A stretch of 64,000 nt of DNA from Isoetes taiwanensis (GCA_021234155.1 JAJEKV010000008.1:10160740-10224739), one strand, 5' to 3'. Counted from the stretch's first letter, positions 1 through 13,002 are shown. A program made the numbers and translations. Notes: a model not told the origin generated them from the sequence alone.

Positions 1-3000
1 ACTAACTGGTTTCATCATCTGCATTGTGAGTTTTTTTGAATATTACAGCAGCAACATCTACGGAGATTAATACTCTTCTTTCTCCTGAAAAAGGCATGAG
101 TAGACCCACATTTGATCACCTTGCAAGCGCTGGAACAAGGATGATGGAAACACCATGCCAGTGGACGTGGAAGCTGCAACCATTTAAATGCAGTAACGGG
201 TTTGAATCTCTCAAATCTAAGCTTGAGCGGCACAATATCTCCAGATATTGGCTCATTAACAGAACTAATATATCTCAATCTGAGCTCCAATTCCTTCTCA
301 GGTATCCTTCCCCAGGCATCAGCAATCTGACAAATCCTGGGTGAATCTGGTTGGGTTTGCAACGATTTATTGGGTTTACTTCCATCTGATTTATCAAGCT
401 CGAATCTCTGCAATTTTTGTCAGCCCGACAATAATTTCACAGGCCGTTGCCCAAAGAGCTAAGCCAGTTAACGGAGCTTCAGGTTTTAGACCCACAGCGG
501 GGAGTTATTTCGAAGGTGCAATTCCAGTGGAATATTCTATCTTACCAAGCTCAACGTTCTCAAGCTGTCGGGAAATCTACAACCGGAAGCATCCTTACCA
601 GCTTGGAAATCTAACCCAGCTCAAGCATTTAGAGCTGGGCTACACATTTACTCGGTGGTATTCCCCTACTTTTTTGGGAATCTAATAAAACCTGGAGTAT
701 CTAGACCTTTAACAGGCTAATCTTTCCGGCAGGATACCTGCAGAATTTGGAAAGCTAACAAAAATGCAACACAGTGTTTATGTACAAAATTTTTTATCAG
801 GTTCCTTGCCGGATGAGATGGGAAATATGTCTGGTCTAATGTCGTTGGATTTATCAGACAACATGCTTGAGGGTACGATTCCTGATAGTTTTAGGAGGGA
901 TGCACAGTCTTACTCTATTGCATCTAATGGTAAACAGGTTAAATGGAAGCATTCCAAGCTTCATGGGGAGAGTTTAATCTTGCAGACTTTTTCAGTTTGG
1001 AACAACCGCATCACCGGAAGTCTTCTGATCTCTTGGGCAGTACTTCAAGCATTAGTTGGATTGACGTATCTTCGGAATTTTATCTCAGGCCAATTCCATC
1101 AGGTATTTGCAAAGGAGGTTCTCTTTTTCAAGCTGGAGCTTTTTTTCCAACAATCTGACCGGCCCCAGTCTGATCTTTCAAACTGCAAGGCTCTGTTTCG
1201 AGTAAAGAATGCACGATGACAGACTCTCTCTGGCTCCATACCCAAAAGCTTTCGGATCAATGCAATCTGACCAGGCTTGAGCTCTCCAGAAATAGCCAGC
1301 GGTTCCATTCCTGCAGAACTGGTGCAGCCCCTCGCCTTTCTTTTCATTGATATTTCTTCCAAATTTTATTCAAGATAGCATTCCTCCTCAGATTTGGAGT
1401 CTTCCCAACATTCAAGAATTCCATGCTTCCAACAACAGATTGTCTGGTTCCATCCCAGATCCAGATTATGATACTTCAATGCTTTCAGTGCTTGATCTTT
1501 CAAACAACTTCTTGATTGGAGGGATACCCAGTTCCATCAGACGCATGCCAGAGACTGGTGTCACTGAATTTAAAGGCAAACAATCCTAACAGGCACCCCT
1601 CTCAACTGATCTTGCAACATTACCAGTGCTGTCAATACTGATCTTTCGTCTAATAATTTCACAGGAGTGGTGCCATCTGAGTTTGAAAAATCTACCACAC
1701 TGGAGGCGTTTAATATTTCATTTAATCATCTATATGGGCAGCTGCCGGAGGGAGGATTTTTCAGGACTGCTAGCGAGGATCTTTCATGGGAAATGAAGGG
1801 CTATGTGGAGGAGTATTGGGTTCATGTTCTTGAAAAAAAGCCAGAGATGCTTCAGAGCAGGGAGGGAGGCACAAGCCAACAAGCCAGTGGTTGCTTTGGC
1901 TGGCTTTTTCTGCTGGCCTTGGTTGTTCTTTTAGCTGGTTGAATGTTTCTACAAGCAATACAAATGGTACCTGTGTGTTGGAGATGTGGAGGAGGAAGAA
2001 AAAGCTCCAACAGAATGGCCCTGGAAAATGACTGCCTTCCAAAGACTAGGCTTCACAATGGAAGATGTTCTGGACTGCCTCAAGGATACCAACATCATTG
2101 GAAGGGAGGTGCTGGAACTGTGTACAAGGCTCATATGGCCAGTGGAGAGGTTGTGGCTGTCAAATTGCTCAGAAAACCTCAGCATGATAGCTTCAACAGA
2201 GACCAGGGTTTCATGGCAGAGGTGAACTTGCTGGGTGGTAGGCATAGAAATATTGTTAGGTTGCTGGTTTTTGCTCCAACCATGAAAACCATTTGCTCTT
2301 GTATGAATACATGCCTAATGGCAACCTAGGGGAGGTTCTTCTTCATGTTAAGGGTGGCCCTAGTGTGTTTGGCAGATTGGGTTACAAGGTATAACATTTA
2401 TGTTGAGTGGCTCAAAGGGTCTGTCTTATTTGCACCATGATTGCTTTCCCAGATCATACATAGAGATGTGAAATCATGCAATATTTTGCTTGATTCTAAT
2501 ATGGAGGCGCGCGTCGCAGACTTCGGCGTGGCTAAACTCTTTGAGACAAGAGAATCAATGTCTGTCATTGCTGGATCTTATGGTTACATTGCTCCTGGTA
2601 TGTATGTCATGTGCTTTTTCTAAGTAACTTAGGGCTAAATCTTAAATTTGAGTTTGCATTTTTTTTCTGATCTGATTTTTCTTGATTTGCAGAATATGCC
2701 TTCACAAATGAAAGTAGACGAGAAGGCAGATATTTACAGCTATGGCGTGGTTCTTTTGGAACTCTGACAGGGGAAGAGACCTATTGAACCTGAATTTGGT
2801 GAATCAACTAACATAGTTGATAGGTTCATGTAAACTTGGGCGAGGTATAAATCAAGTGCTAGATCAAAGCATAGCATCTGCAGCTCTGTTGAAAGAGGAA
2901 ATGGTAATGGTTCTTCAGTTGCGCTACTCTGCACAAGCAGAATGCCAAAAGACAGGCCATCAATGAGATGTTGTGACAATGCTCTCTGGAAGCTCAACCC

Positions 3001-3069
3001 AGGAGAAAGCAGATTGGGGAGGCAGCTCAGAGTCCAGCAATCAAGTATTTGAAGCAGGTTACTGTTTAA
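1..3069 (+). pseudogene. Broken duplicate of the LRR receptor kinase gene
   Basis: This stretch follows 21219-24286 collinearly from just after the start codon to the stop codon, including the intron in the kinase domain. Runs of 30-70 identical bases are broken by one- to three-base insertions and deletions, many in homopolymers, so no reading frame survives for more than about 150 codons. LRR, transmembrane and kinase fragments (the HRD and DFG stretch near 2455-2530) can be read in different frames. The window begins inside the gene, so promoter and start are not visible. The intron and the 3' flank carry the same kind of small indels as the exons. The copy may be a real decayed duplicate, or a poorly polished second copy of the same locus in the assembly; the indel-rich pattern favours the second. 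Confidence 0.85.
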
Positions 3070-5540
3070 AGCAAAACAAATAAATTATATACTGTCTGTG
3101 CTCATTGGTTTCAGGACTAAGATTTGAGCGTATTTATGCTGCTTTGCTACATCAATTGAATATTATGTGGTGGCAAAAGCTCATACAGGACATACTTACT
3201 GTTGGTCTTACAGGCTTGGAGAAATACAACCAAGTTATGAGATTCCAGAAATGGCTTCATTTAGGAAACGTTACTACCTGCAACACAAGTTTCCTGATTC
3301 AATATACAAGCATATGGTTAGATAATCTTATTCCAACACAGTTAGATGCATGGTAATTTGTCAAATAATATCTAAATTATTAAAATGCCCTGCTTTTCTT
3401 GAAATTACCAAAATGCTTCTTCTGCTTCTTCAAAACGAAGAGATTATAAAGATGCCTCTGCTTTTCGCTAAATTTGCCAACATGTCTTTCAAATGAAAGG
3501 CATTTTGGTAGACATAGTAATATGGTTTTTACGGCTCATCAAAAATTAGGCGTTGTCTTCAAGAACATGTAGATCAAGAATAAGATCTTCCCATTGAGAA
3601 TAAATTCGTCTAAATCGTGGTTGGAAAATTTACAAGCTATGCTCTTTTTAAAGTTGTTATCTAAAGACACTTTTCTAAAGGATTAAAAATTGAAGGTTCC
3701 AACTCCATTCTAGATGATTTTTCATGCATTTGAAAAGTTCTTATTCTGTTCTATAAAGTATTTTGACTAGTCATATACTTTATTGTTCTAAAACCTATTA
3801 CATATATACTTAATTCCAAAATGTAGCATATAGGCCACCACATGTCTCAAGATAAAAATTACCTTGGTTTGAGATCCCGGAGGTGGTGATCCCATTCTCA
3901 GGGATCACCATAGAAAAGATCCCATCCTCGGGGATCCACCCGCGGTCAAGCTGCGTAGTTAATGGGTTATGCGAGTTTAGAACTGATTTTGACCCGGATT
4001 AGGCTTCGTTGATTACGGTGGCTCACTCGATTCCTCCTTCGACTTCTACGTCTCAGTCAGCCCATTGACCATCCAGCCCATTCGATTTGGTTCGGATCGA
4101 CGAAATAAGGGCATCCTTGAACGTGCGGTAAGGGGATCTCGTCCTCGAGATTGCGATTTTCGGGGATCCCCAATGGATCCAAGGGATTCAAAAATGCATT
4201 CATGATACCTTGGGATAACATAGCAAGGGAAAAAAATGTTATTAGATAATAGCATGCAAATGCGTTCACAAGGGGGACATTCTTTGAAATTGAGGTGTTT
4301 TGAATTTACATACTCCCAGATCAAACATTTTGTATTTACCCCAATCAAGTCCAACTAATTTTGCGTGTACAAATGTAGCAACTAACTATGAATGTCAATG
4401 GGTTGATTATGTTATCCCCCAATGCATGTTTTTGAATCTCAATGTGCTAATTAAGTCCTCACTCGACAAAACAAGAAAAATTCCATATCCCCATTGAGAT
4501 ATTTTGTTTGATAAAAAAAGGATGAAACCATTCATGACGTTATTTTTGGGGGTTATCTCTTTTTAAATGGGTACTAGCACCGACGAAGGCCAAATCTTCG
4601 AAATGAGCAAGTAATATCAATAATAGCATGATGAAAATGCACGCTTGGATCTAAACAAGGGAATTGTGGACCTTGCCTATATTCCTTTCTGTTACATAGA
4701 TTTAGGAACAATTCTTGCTTTTTGGATGTTTTAGATTTTACTATAAATGGGACGACATAAGGATATTGAGGTTTCTCCAAACAATTTGGGACCTAGTTGT
4801 ATGCTTTTAGTAACATTCACATGAAATTTTTACAATGTCCAAGTTAATTTGCGTGTTCTAATTATGTCGCATTAAGTACTCCCTTCAACATGGAATGGAA
4901 GTTATCATCAATTTTGTTGATTAGGATATCCCATTGAGGTATCAGGTGTGAATGCATGTTTTCCCGGGAGGGAATCCCCTCAATGTGCTAACCCTTAAGT
5001 CCTTTCTTGCTCGACCAAAAACCAGAAAAAAGGATGGGGTATCCACTGCCCGGCGATCCCCAAATTGAGCTGCTATGATAGCCTTTGTTTGATAAAAGTC
5101 TGGGGATCATCGTTAGGATCAGGGAAACCAATCCCTTAATCTAGGGCAGCCGTCAAGAGAACCTTATTTGAATTTTTGCAACAAAAAAAAAATCGTTGAT
5201 TCAACGGCTCTCATCTCTTTTAAATGGTAGCCCTACCACAGCAATAATCTGACCAGGGCAATGGGCCAAATCTTCTATAATGATTAGTAATATCAACCTA
5301 CACAAACAATGACAAGATGAAAACATGACAAACTAGCTGGTTTAGATCTAAACATGGTGTGGATTTTGCCTATATTCCTTGGTTTTTGTTACATATATTT
5401 AGGAACAATTCTTGTTTTGTGATGTCAGGAATTGAGACATTAGTACTTATAAATGGGATGACATATGTAGGATATTGAGGTAGGTTTCTACATTTAAATG
5501 TCAGCAATGTAGGACCTAGTTGTAGCCTTTTAGTAAGCTC
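3070..5540. repeat. Duplicated 3' flank of the broken kinase copy
   Basis: Non-coding. It matches 24287-27190, the flank of the intact kinase gene, but is shorter and scrambled in places. It contains the counterparts of the GGGATC-rich MITE (near 3880-4170 here) and of the 47-bp inverted-repeat element (near 4180-4440). Two related units, about 4560-4830 and 5230-5540, correspond to the tandem units at 25890-26205 and 26895-27205. Similarity to the other copy stops near 5540. Confidence 0.75.
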
Positions 5541-8500
5541 AATAGGAAGGCTAAATTTCTTGATGCAAGGCTTCACACAATGCAATCAAGTATCATACAC
5601 ATCTATATTTTCGTGAAGATTGATTGACCTTGTAAAGTCTAGATTTCTTGGATCAAGTAGATTAGGTATTAACACATTTGCATCCTTATCATTTCCATTT
5701 TTATAGTAAAGATTGACCTTGTCTAACTAGATTTCGGTCAAACATTTTTTAGTAAATACAACATGATATCTACTATTCAAAGGACTTAGGGCATTTTGGA
5801 AGCATGTTGCGTAAGAGGGCAGGGGATCTTAATCTTTAGCGTAGATACATTCTTGGAAGGCTTTGCACAAAGCGGATCTGTTCGGATCATCCAAATCAAA
5901 AAATAGTGCTTACATTTGTGGGCTTTGAGCTTTGATGCATAGATATGCGAAGTGAGATAGGATACAAAACTATTTGGATCCACTTTGCCTTTGAATGCTT
6001 GGACTTGTGGATGCAATCTTTGTTGCGTAGCCCTCCATTATGAAGGAGTTTTGTGTTACAAGGTCCCTCTAATGCACCTAAATTGGTTCAGTATGTAGAA
6101 CATCATTTGCTTGTTGTTGAATGTAACACTCATGATGTTTGGGAACGGCAACCTAGAGTAGGGGCGTGATTTTTTTCTAATTCTACACATCAAAATATCA
6201 AGTGCATGTGGAAAAACTTTGCGACATGATGTACTCGATGGTTATATATTTGCCCATGAACTTTCTTTAAATGAGAGAACTTAACTTTGAATGAGATAAT
6301 GTAACTTGAATGAGATAAATATAACCCGGCGCTTTTCAGGCGGAGTTATACTTGTCCATGAACTTCTTTTAAACAGAAACGAAGAGATAATATAACATTG
6401 ACACTCTAATGCTTTTAAAACTGTCACTTCAAATTCAATTAGAACAGAAGAGATGACACTTCAGGGACTTTGTTTACAGGCCTGACCAAAGTAGTAACAA
6501 TCACCATGTGAAACAAGACAAGAAAGTGAAGATGCCAAGTTCTTAGTGTTTTGATGACTGTACTATAGAGGACCAATTTCTTAAATTTACTGCCACACGG
6601 GGCCAACCATGCAGATTGGCAACTTGACTTATTCCAGTCCCTTCATCCGACTATTATCAATATGGGGAACTTGTATGGCACAAGACCAGCAGATTGTTAA
6701 TTTCAGAATCAATCGGAAGATGAAGTTCAAACCATCAACTATGTTGCAGATCCCTTTCTTTTCTCTAGTCTACTCAGTCCTCATCTCATCGTATCTAATG
6801 AAGGATTCAATTTGTGGTTTGATGTTTATTTACAAACACATAAAAAGGTGAACAAAATCAAAGAACAAACGTAATATACCTGCAATGGCAGCTCGGAGAT
6901 ACAACCTCTTGTTTGCAAATTCCCAATAAAACATGTGCATAAAGATGATAATGAAAAGGTTTATGGCTGTTTTCTAGTTTTAACTGTGCAAAAAAGACAA
7001 GTCTATTTTGCACTCTTCACCATTTTCTACATATTCCTCTTTCTATGGTACTAAAACTGTTGCAATGACAAGATTGAATTTGATTTATAGATAGATAACA
7101 TGGCCAATATGGTCAATATTGCATTGATTTTTTTGTCTCAAATAACAAAATTGATAGACTTACAAATTCAGGAACACATTGATCAATCTCTGGGAACTCG
7201 AGCTCAGACAATAGGGCTCGAAATTTATTTTATTTGCCAATGCCTTCTTGTTTGCACGGTTAGTCTTCTGAAGAAGTAAAGGCACAACTTGCAGTATGAA
7301 TGCCATGGCCCCAACCAGACTATGACCTATGGTTTCATATCGAATAATTCCATGTCTGTCTTAAATCCTAGTTTTTGTTTTCGACGGTGGGAAACATTGA
7401 CTGACGACAATTTGTCTAAAAGTAGGTCCTTAGAGAGAAGACTCCTCTAATTGCTACTTTGAGTGTTATAAACTACCCAATCGCCCATCAATTAGGAAGT
7501 CATAGTTTTGCCATAGAGCATGGTATGCGATTCTGGCGCTATTTTGTGATTTATCAATCTTTGTGTTTATGTAAGTTTGATTTGGATGCATTATTGCATC
7601 CAAGACATGCTTTTTATTTTGGGCAAATATTTTTTTAGGCGACATGTTTTTTATTTTGGGCAAAACTTTCTTATGGGCAGGACATGCTTTTGATTTGGGG
7701 CTAAACTTTCAAACTGTTTTATCGAAACACCTATGGACTTGTTTATAGTAGAGACATCTCCAATACGGAAAAATATAAGCCTTTTTAGATTTGCATTTAC
7801 ATCATTTGTTGGCCTTCGACTCAAATGTTTTTCTTATTTTAATGCCTTTGCAAATGCAACTATTAGCTACTGAGTTTAAATGTTTAAATGTATATGCTCT
7901 TTATTGAAGACTCTTGCCCTATAACTTTGAATGAGGAATTCACGTGTTGATCTTGTAATATTATTTATCCGTTCGGTGAAGACTATCTAAAACTTCTTGC
8001 TATATAATTCATCTAATTTCCATGCTTAATACTGCAAGTTTTGTTACAAAACAATAAGCAAAGCTGGAAAATATCTTGGAATCATGTGCTTTGAGAGCAC
8101 AATAAACATATGGGTTTCACTAAACTAGTCAAATAGTTTTGACAGAAGAATTTGGATAAGCCAACCCAATCATCTTATGTATACCTAACAATAGAGAATC
8201 CTCACAACCAATGGCAGCTCAAGGAAGCAACCTAAACACAGTGTCCATAGGTCATGGAGGATAGACCTTCAATTTACTATCAATCTTCTATTCTATTCGA
8301 GCATATTGTTTCTAGTCGCAATTCATTTCATGTGTCATAATTGCAAATGATATTGTTAGATAAACAATTGAAACAAAACTCGAAATGTTCAATTAGGCAC
8401 ACGCCAAAAAGAACATAAATGTACAGACGTGCAGACCAACGAGCAAAACATGCAAACTAACTCTGAAGAAGTATATAGGCCAAATGAGAAACTTAAGGCA

Positions 8501-8674
8501 AAGGATTTACCAACACTATTCAAACATCAAAATCACCAAGCCATCCAACATGTCTACAACCACCTCAACTCAACTCCTAGCAAGTCTAAGAAATCTTGGT
8601 ACCTTTCTGAAAGGGAAGTCAAAATAAAACCTAACAAGCCTTACCTTGCTAAAGCCTTTGGTGTGCTTCTTGCT

Positions 8675-8711
<37 letters not shown>

Positions 8712-9140
8712 GATATGGTTTTAACATGTTAAAGACTCGGATATACCCATGGTTCAAATGTGATGGTATCCAATATTTACGGGGCTCCTCAAACTACTGG
8801 TAACACATTATTACCCCATTGTTTGTGAACAATCACATGGAATGATCACAAAATGTAAACAATCACATGTAAAGCCCACCGACGGTGGGTAATTTACTAG
8901 TTCCTCTATATTCCCTAAGATTCCTCTAGATTAGTTTCTTCACGATTCTAAGAAATTCCTTTATATTCTCAAAAATCTATGAAGATTCCCCTAGACTCTC
9001 TTTGATTAGTCACATATTGCTTTCCCCTAGATTTGATGGTATAATGGTGCTTATAAAATTGGTCATAAAAAAACTTAAGAGATCACACCACTTAAAAAAC
9101 CACACTTCCTCCCGAAAAACTCCTCTTCATATGAAGTATA
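5541..9140. other. Non-coding stretch with no gene seen
   Basis: AT-rich sequence with only short chance reading frames. The longest, about 8429-8803, reads through a run of 30 T at 8677-8706 and has no recognisable domain. No tRNA, transposon end or conserved protein could be seen. Confidence 0.6.
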
Positions 9141-9147
9141 ATCACAA

Positions 9148-9330
9148 GCAAAAAAAATAAGCGAGTTAGCTCGTTGATTGCATTGGTTAAAGCATTAGGA
9201 TATTGGATTATTTTGGTACAGATTCGAGTCTCTGCATTTCATATTCTAAACCCTTAGGTGAATCCGTATAGAGATGAGTCCCCATATTTCATATTCCAAA
9301 ATCTTAGGCGAACCTGTATGACGTACCTTT
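9148..9330 (+). repeat. SINE-like tRNA-derived sequence
   Basis: Positions 9160-9236 resemble an RNA polymerase III promoter: an A-box-like TTAGCTCGTTGATTGCATTGG region and, about 45 bases on, a B-box-like GATTCGAGTCT. A short unit containing GAGTCTCTGCATTTCAT is then repeated imperfectly about 60 bases downstream. The cloverleaf is too degenerate for a working tRNA, so a SINE head or a tRNA pseudogene is more likely. The LINE fragment that follows could be the partner element. Confidence 0.4.
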
Positions 9331-10240
9331 GGTCATGGCGTCTGAAGTTAAAACTTTTTGAGTTTCTTATACAAAGTGTGATTTTATATGGATGTAAGAT
9401 TTGGGGGCCAAATCTGCCCCAATGCTTGTGGGATGATTTTGAATAGGTCATGACGAAATTCTTTCGATTAGAATTTGGGGTAAAAGCCCAAACACCATAT
9501 CCGATGATGCTGGCAGAATCTGGTCTTATGCCACTTGAAGGAGAGGTTATCTTCAAATGCATCAGATACCTCACTAAAGTACGAGGGATGGATGAGTCTC
9601 GACTCCCTCACATTGCATTTGTATTTAGTCGTGACAAGGTCTGGTTTGCTGATGTTAAGTCATGGCTTGCCAAATGGGATATCACTTGGGAAGAGGCTGT
9701 TAAAGTAAAAGAGTTAAGACCATGGATTTTTGAGAAGGTCAAAAGGAAAGTTTGGCAAAACCCTAAAACCTAGATGCTTCTCTACAAGCAAAATATGAAT
9801 CCTGCTTTGAGCATTGTTGTACATCTGACTGAGAATATCTCAATAAAAAACCGTCATAATATCAGTAGATTGAGGCTCATTTCACATCACCTTGGCGTTG
9901 AGGTTGGGTGATGCGGACTCCTTCCCAGATCTATGAGATGTTGTAAAGTCTGTGGCGAAGATGAAGTTGAAGATGAAGAACATGTGGTGATTAAATGTCC
10001 TGCATATAATAACCTATTGCGTGACAGATTTGGGATCTACACCACTGATCTACATACTTTTTTTACACTTCCAGGGACAGGATTGGATCCTATCTTATAG
10101 AAGACTTGCACTAAAAATTTAAATGTCATATTGGATGAGATGGAGGATTTAAGTGAGAGTGAGGAAGTAGATGAGGATGGGCAAAGTATCTTTGGTGGGG
10201 TGCAAAAGCAGCGTGCCCCGGACAAGATGCTTTTAGCACC
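9258..10240 (+). pseudogene. LINE fragment: reverse transcriptase C-terminus and zinc finger
   Basis: A 5'-truncated non-LTR retrotransposon. The first frame ends in the thumb signature VILYGCKIWGP, and the next (9450-9773) continues the post-thumb region with the TPYPMML...GLMPLEGE pattern also seen in the LINE at 11844. Near 9930-10010 a CCxxC...EEHVVIKCPAYN stretch gives the C-terminal zinc-finger motif common after plant LINE reverse transcriptases. Frame changes and stops separate the pieces, and the YADD core is missing. An acidic tail follows at about 10130-10190. It is inactive. Confidence 0.8.
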
Positions 10241-10509
10241 CCCCACTCCCTTTTTTGGGTCTTTGGTGGGTTCGTTTTTTTACACCCTTCATTTGTTAAG
10301 AGGATTCTTCAACCAAGAATCATTCCACATTGCTCGAATTTTCCATCAGATTAGCATCGATTTCATTAGATTGGAGTCTGACTAGTGCGCAGAAATGACC
10401 CAAACTCCAAATTGGCATGTGAATCTCCAATTAGTTCCTCAATCCATCATATATTTTCATAAAACTTATCCACCAAGGTAGGATTGTCATTTCGACCATA
10501 TTCAGCCTA

Positions 10510-11010
10510 AAAGCCCCATCTAATTTTGCTTAAATTGGGCTGACTTAAGAGATTTCTCACTGTTTTACAAAAAACCTGTTGCAAGAATGGTTTTTCTTTA
10601 ATTTTTCACTCAATATCCCAAATTAGGTTCTGAAATTTTGCACGTAGGATATGGATGCATGGCCGATTATGAAAATCTGAAAAGCCCCGGTGATTTAGCT
10701 TAATTTGGGCTGAATTAAAAATTCTTCACCTGTACCAAAGCTAGCTGCAGAAATGGTTTTTCTCTAATTGCTCACACAATATCCCAAATTAGGTTCTGAA
10801 ATTTTGCACGTGGGATATGGGTGCATGGCCGATTATGAAAATCACGAAAAGCCCCATCGACTTAGCTTAATTTGGGCTGAATTAAGAAATTTTGTTCTGT
10901 TTTACCAAAATTGCTGCAGAAATGGGTTTTCTCTAATTGCTCACTCAATATCCCAAAGTAGGCCCTGAAATTTTGCATGTATGATCGAATTGCATGCCCG
11001 ATTATAAAAA
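10510..11010 (+). repeat. Tandem repeat, about 168-bp period, three units
   Basis: The phrase ATATCCCAAA.TAGG..CTGAAATTTTGCA recurs at 10612, 10779 and 10948, giving unit lengths near 167 and 169 bases. Each unit also contains a GGCCGATTATGAAAA block and TTAGCTTAATTTGGGCTGA. Copies differ by several substitutions and small indels, so the array is not young. It is non-coding. Confidence 0.75.
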
Positions 11011-11183
11011 ACAAAAAAAGGTCTTTGGAAAGTCTTTGGGTCTTTGATCGCGTTTATTTGTACCCCAACAGCATACTTTGCCCGGGATCTTTGAAACCCA
11101 TCTTTTTTTTAAGATATTTTGTACAAAACTATCGCCTAATAGGCATGTCTTTGACCTTCTATGGATGTAATATATTTCATTTC

Positions 11184-11186
<3 letters not shown>

Positions 11187-11269
<83 letters not shown>
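11187..11269. repeat. (TC)n microsatellite
   Basis: About 40 TC dinucleotides directly follow an ATATATTTCATTTCATTTC stretch that matches the 3' tail of the LINE ending near 12700. The repeat abuts the 5' break point of that LINE. Reading frames on both strands through it are artefacts. Confidence 0.9.
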
Positions 11270-11272
<3 letters not shown>

Positions 11273-12700
11273 GTAGAGAGTAATATGGGAGTTAAACAGG
11301 GGTGTCCTTTGTCGCCTACCTTGTTTGGATTGTTCATAGATCAGCTGGAGGGGTGGATAAGAGCACATGGAGGGGATGGTACACCCTTGAATGGGTATGT
11401 ACTTATGTTGTTGCTATATGCTGATGATATTGTGTTGCTATCTCGGAGCATACAGGGGATGCAAAGACATGTGGATGTGCTTGCTGGTTTTTGTGATGCT
11501 AAAAGTATGCAGGTAAATCTGGAAAAAGACTAAAGCTGTTGTTTTTTGAGCGAATAAAACAGATCATGTGAGGCTACTTTACAAGGGTAAGCAAGTTGAG
11601 GTCATTGAAAGCTATAAGTATCTGGGTTTGACTGTAGACAAAAGTCTGAATTGGAATCAGGCAGTCGAACATAGAGTGAGTGCGGGCTTAAAGGCACTAT
11701 ATACAATGCAGAGAAGGTGTGTGAATGCTGACATTTGGAACTTTGAAATGAAACACATGCTCTTTAAAGTATTGGTACAAACGGTTATATTGTATGGTTG
11801 TGAAGCCTGAGGGCAAGGCCTCGCTAATAATGGGTGGAAAAAGGTGGAAAAAATACGAAAGAAATTTTTTCACACGGAACTGGGCACCAAAATGCAAACG
11901 CCATATGATATGATGTTAGGAGAGTGCGGGATGATACCCCTTGAAGCTGAAGCTCTTTGCAAAACCTTACGTTATCTGCATCAGGTTTTATATGATATGC
12001 CCAGGAATAGCTTGCCAAGAATTGTTTGTAGAGTAGTGACAAAGGTTGGTATGCGGATATTAGTAGATGGCTGGTGAAATGGGGATGGATATTCACGAAT
12101 TGCGGATGAATCGGGGAAGATATTGAGGGATGGGTTGGAAGAGTGTTCTCACTAAGACATGGAGACGCCAAACCGTGAAGAAAGAGTACTATCGGACTCG
12201 GATGAATCCCACATTGAAGGCAAGCTAAAGATCTTAGTGAACCCATATCTATGAAGCATAGGCAAGCAATTGCGAGGATCCGGTTAAGCTCGCACCATCT
12301 TGGTGTGGAGGTAGGGAGATGGGCAGACATCGCTCATGATCTTAGACACTGTAACTTGTGTAGTGATGGTGTGGTGGAGGATGCGGCTCATATCTTACTT
12401 TGTTGCCGTGCTTATTCAGACTTAAGAGTCATACATGGGATCAGTGCTACCTCCCTTGAGGAGTTCTTTCGGTACCCAGGGGCATCCATTGGGGGATATA
12501 TTGTTGACATTCTTAAACATAGAGATGCTTGTTTGAAAAATCAAAAGGTACGAGAGATTGAGATAGAGGAGCCCAGTGTGTTACTCTCAGAAGACGCACT
12601 GGATGACTTGTTTTATAATTTTGAATGTAACTTGTAAACGTCTCATAGACCTGGTGGTCTCGAAGATGGAATAATATATTTCATTTCATTTCATTTCTCT
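11270..12700 (+). pseudogene. 5'-truncated LINE: reverse transcriptase through 3' tail
   Basis: Non-LTR retrotransposon sense copy. The first frame starts in the reverse transcriptase with GVKQGCPLSPTLFGLFIDQL and contains the catalytic LLLYADDIVLLS. The frame at 11568 gives the YKYLGLTVD and thumb region ending VILYGCEA. The frame at 11844 continues the connecting domain, and 12251-12637 carries the C-terminal zinc finger (CNLCSDG...EDAAHILLCC). The frames are separated by stops or small frameshifts, and the endonuclease and first ORF are missing. The 3' end near 12660-12697 is an ATTTC repeat, the same tail seen before the (TC)n tract. Confidence 0.88.
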
Positions 12701-12772
12701 CGTATTTGGGACGCTAGGGATTTGGAGGTGAAGGTTCGACAGGCCATAACTCTCTCCCAGAGTGTCAGATTG

Positions 12773-12917
12773 TGTAACGGACCCATGGGAGACTGTTTGA
12801 GTAAATCTGGGTGTCGCATTCCCGAGACACTGGCATAAATGGGTAGAAGCGACTACTTATAAACATCTAGACGGTTTTGCCCAGTTAGTTAAGGGCATGT
12901 CGATTATGAACGTCACA
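12773..12917 (+). repeat. 5' LTR (145 bp) of the relic
   Basis: Starts TGTAACGGACCC and ends GAACGTCACA, with the primer binding site two bases later at 12920-12931 (TGGTATCAGAGC, complementary to initiator Met-tRNA). Confidence 0.8.
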
Positions 12918-13002
12918 ATTGGTATCAGAGCAATGTTGGATCCTTAGGTGTTGACATTATGATTTGTGGATTGCATAGAGATCTAAAAATGCTATCCTTA
13001 GA

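Noticed and set aside
8429-8803. A 124-residue frame
   Set aside because: It reads through a 30-base T run as polyphenylalanine and has no domain.
9160-9240. Functional tRNA gene
   Set aside because: Box-like motifs are present but the stems do not pair well enough, and the acceptor end is missing.
11177-11368. Arg-Glu repeat protein on the minus strand
   Set aside because: Translation of the (TC)n microsatellite.
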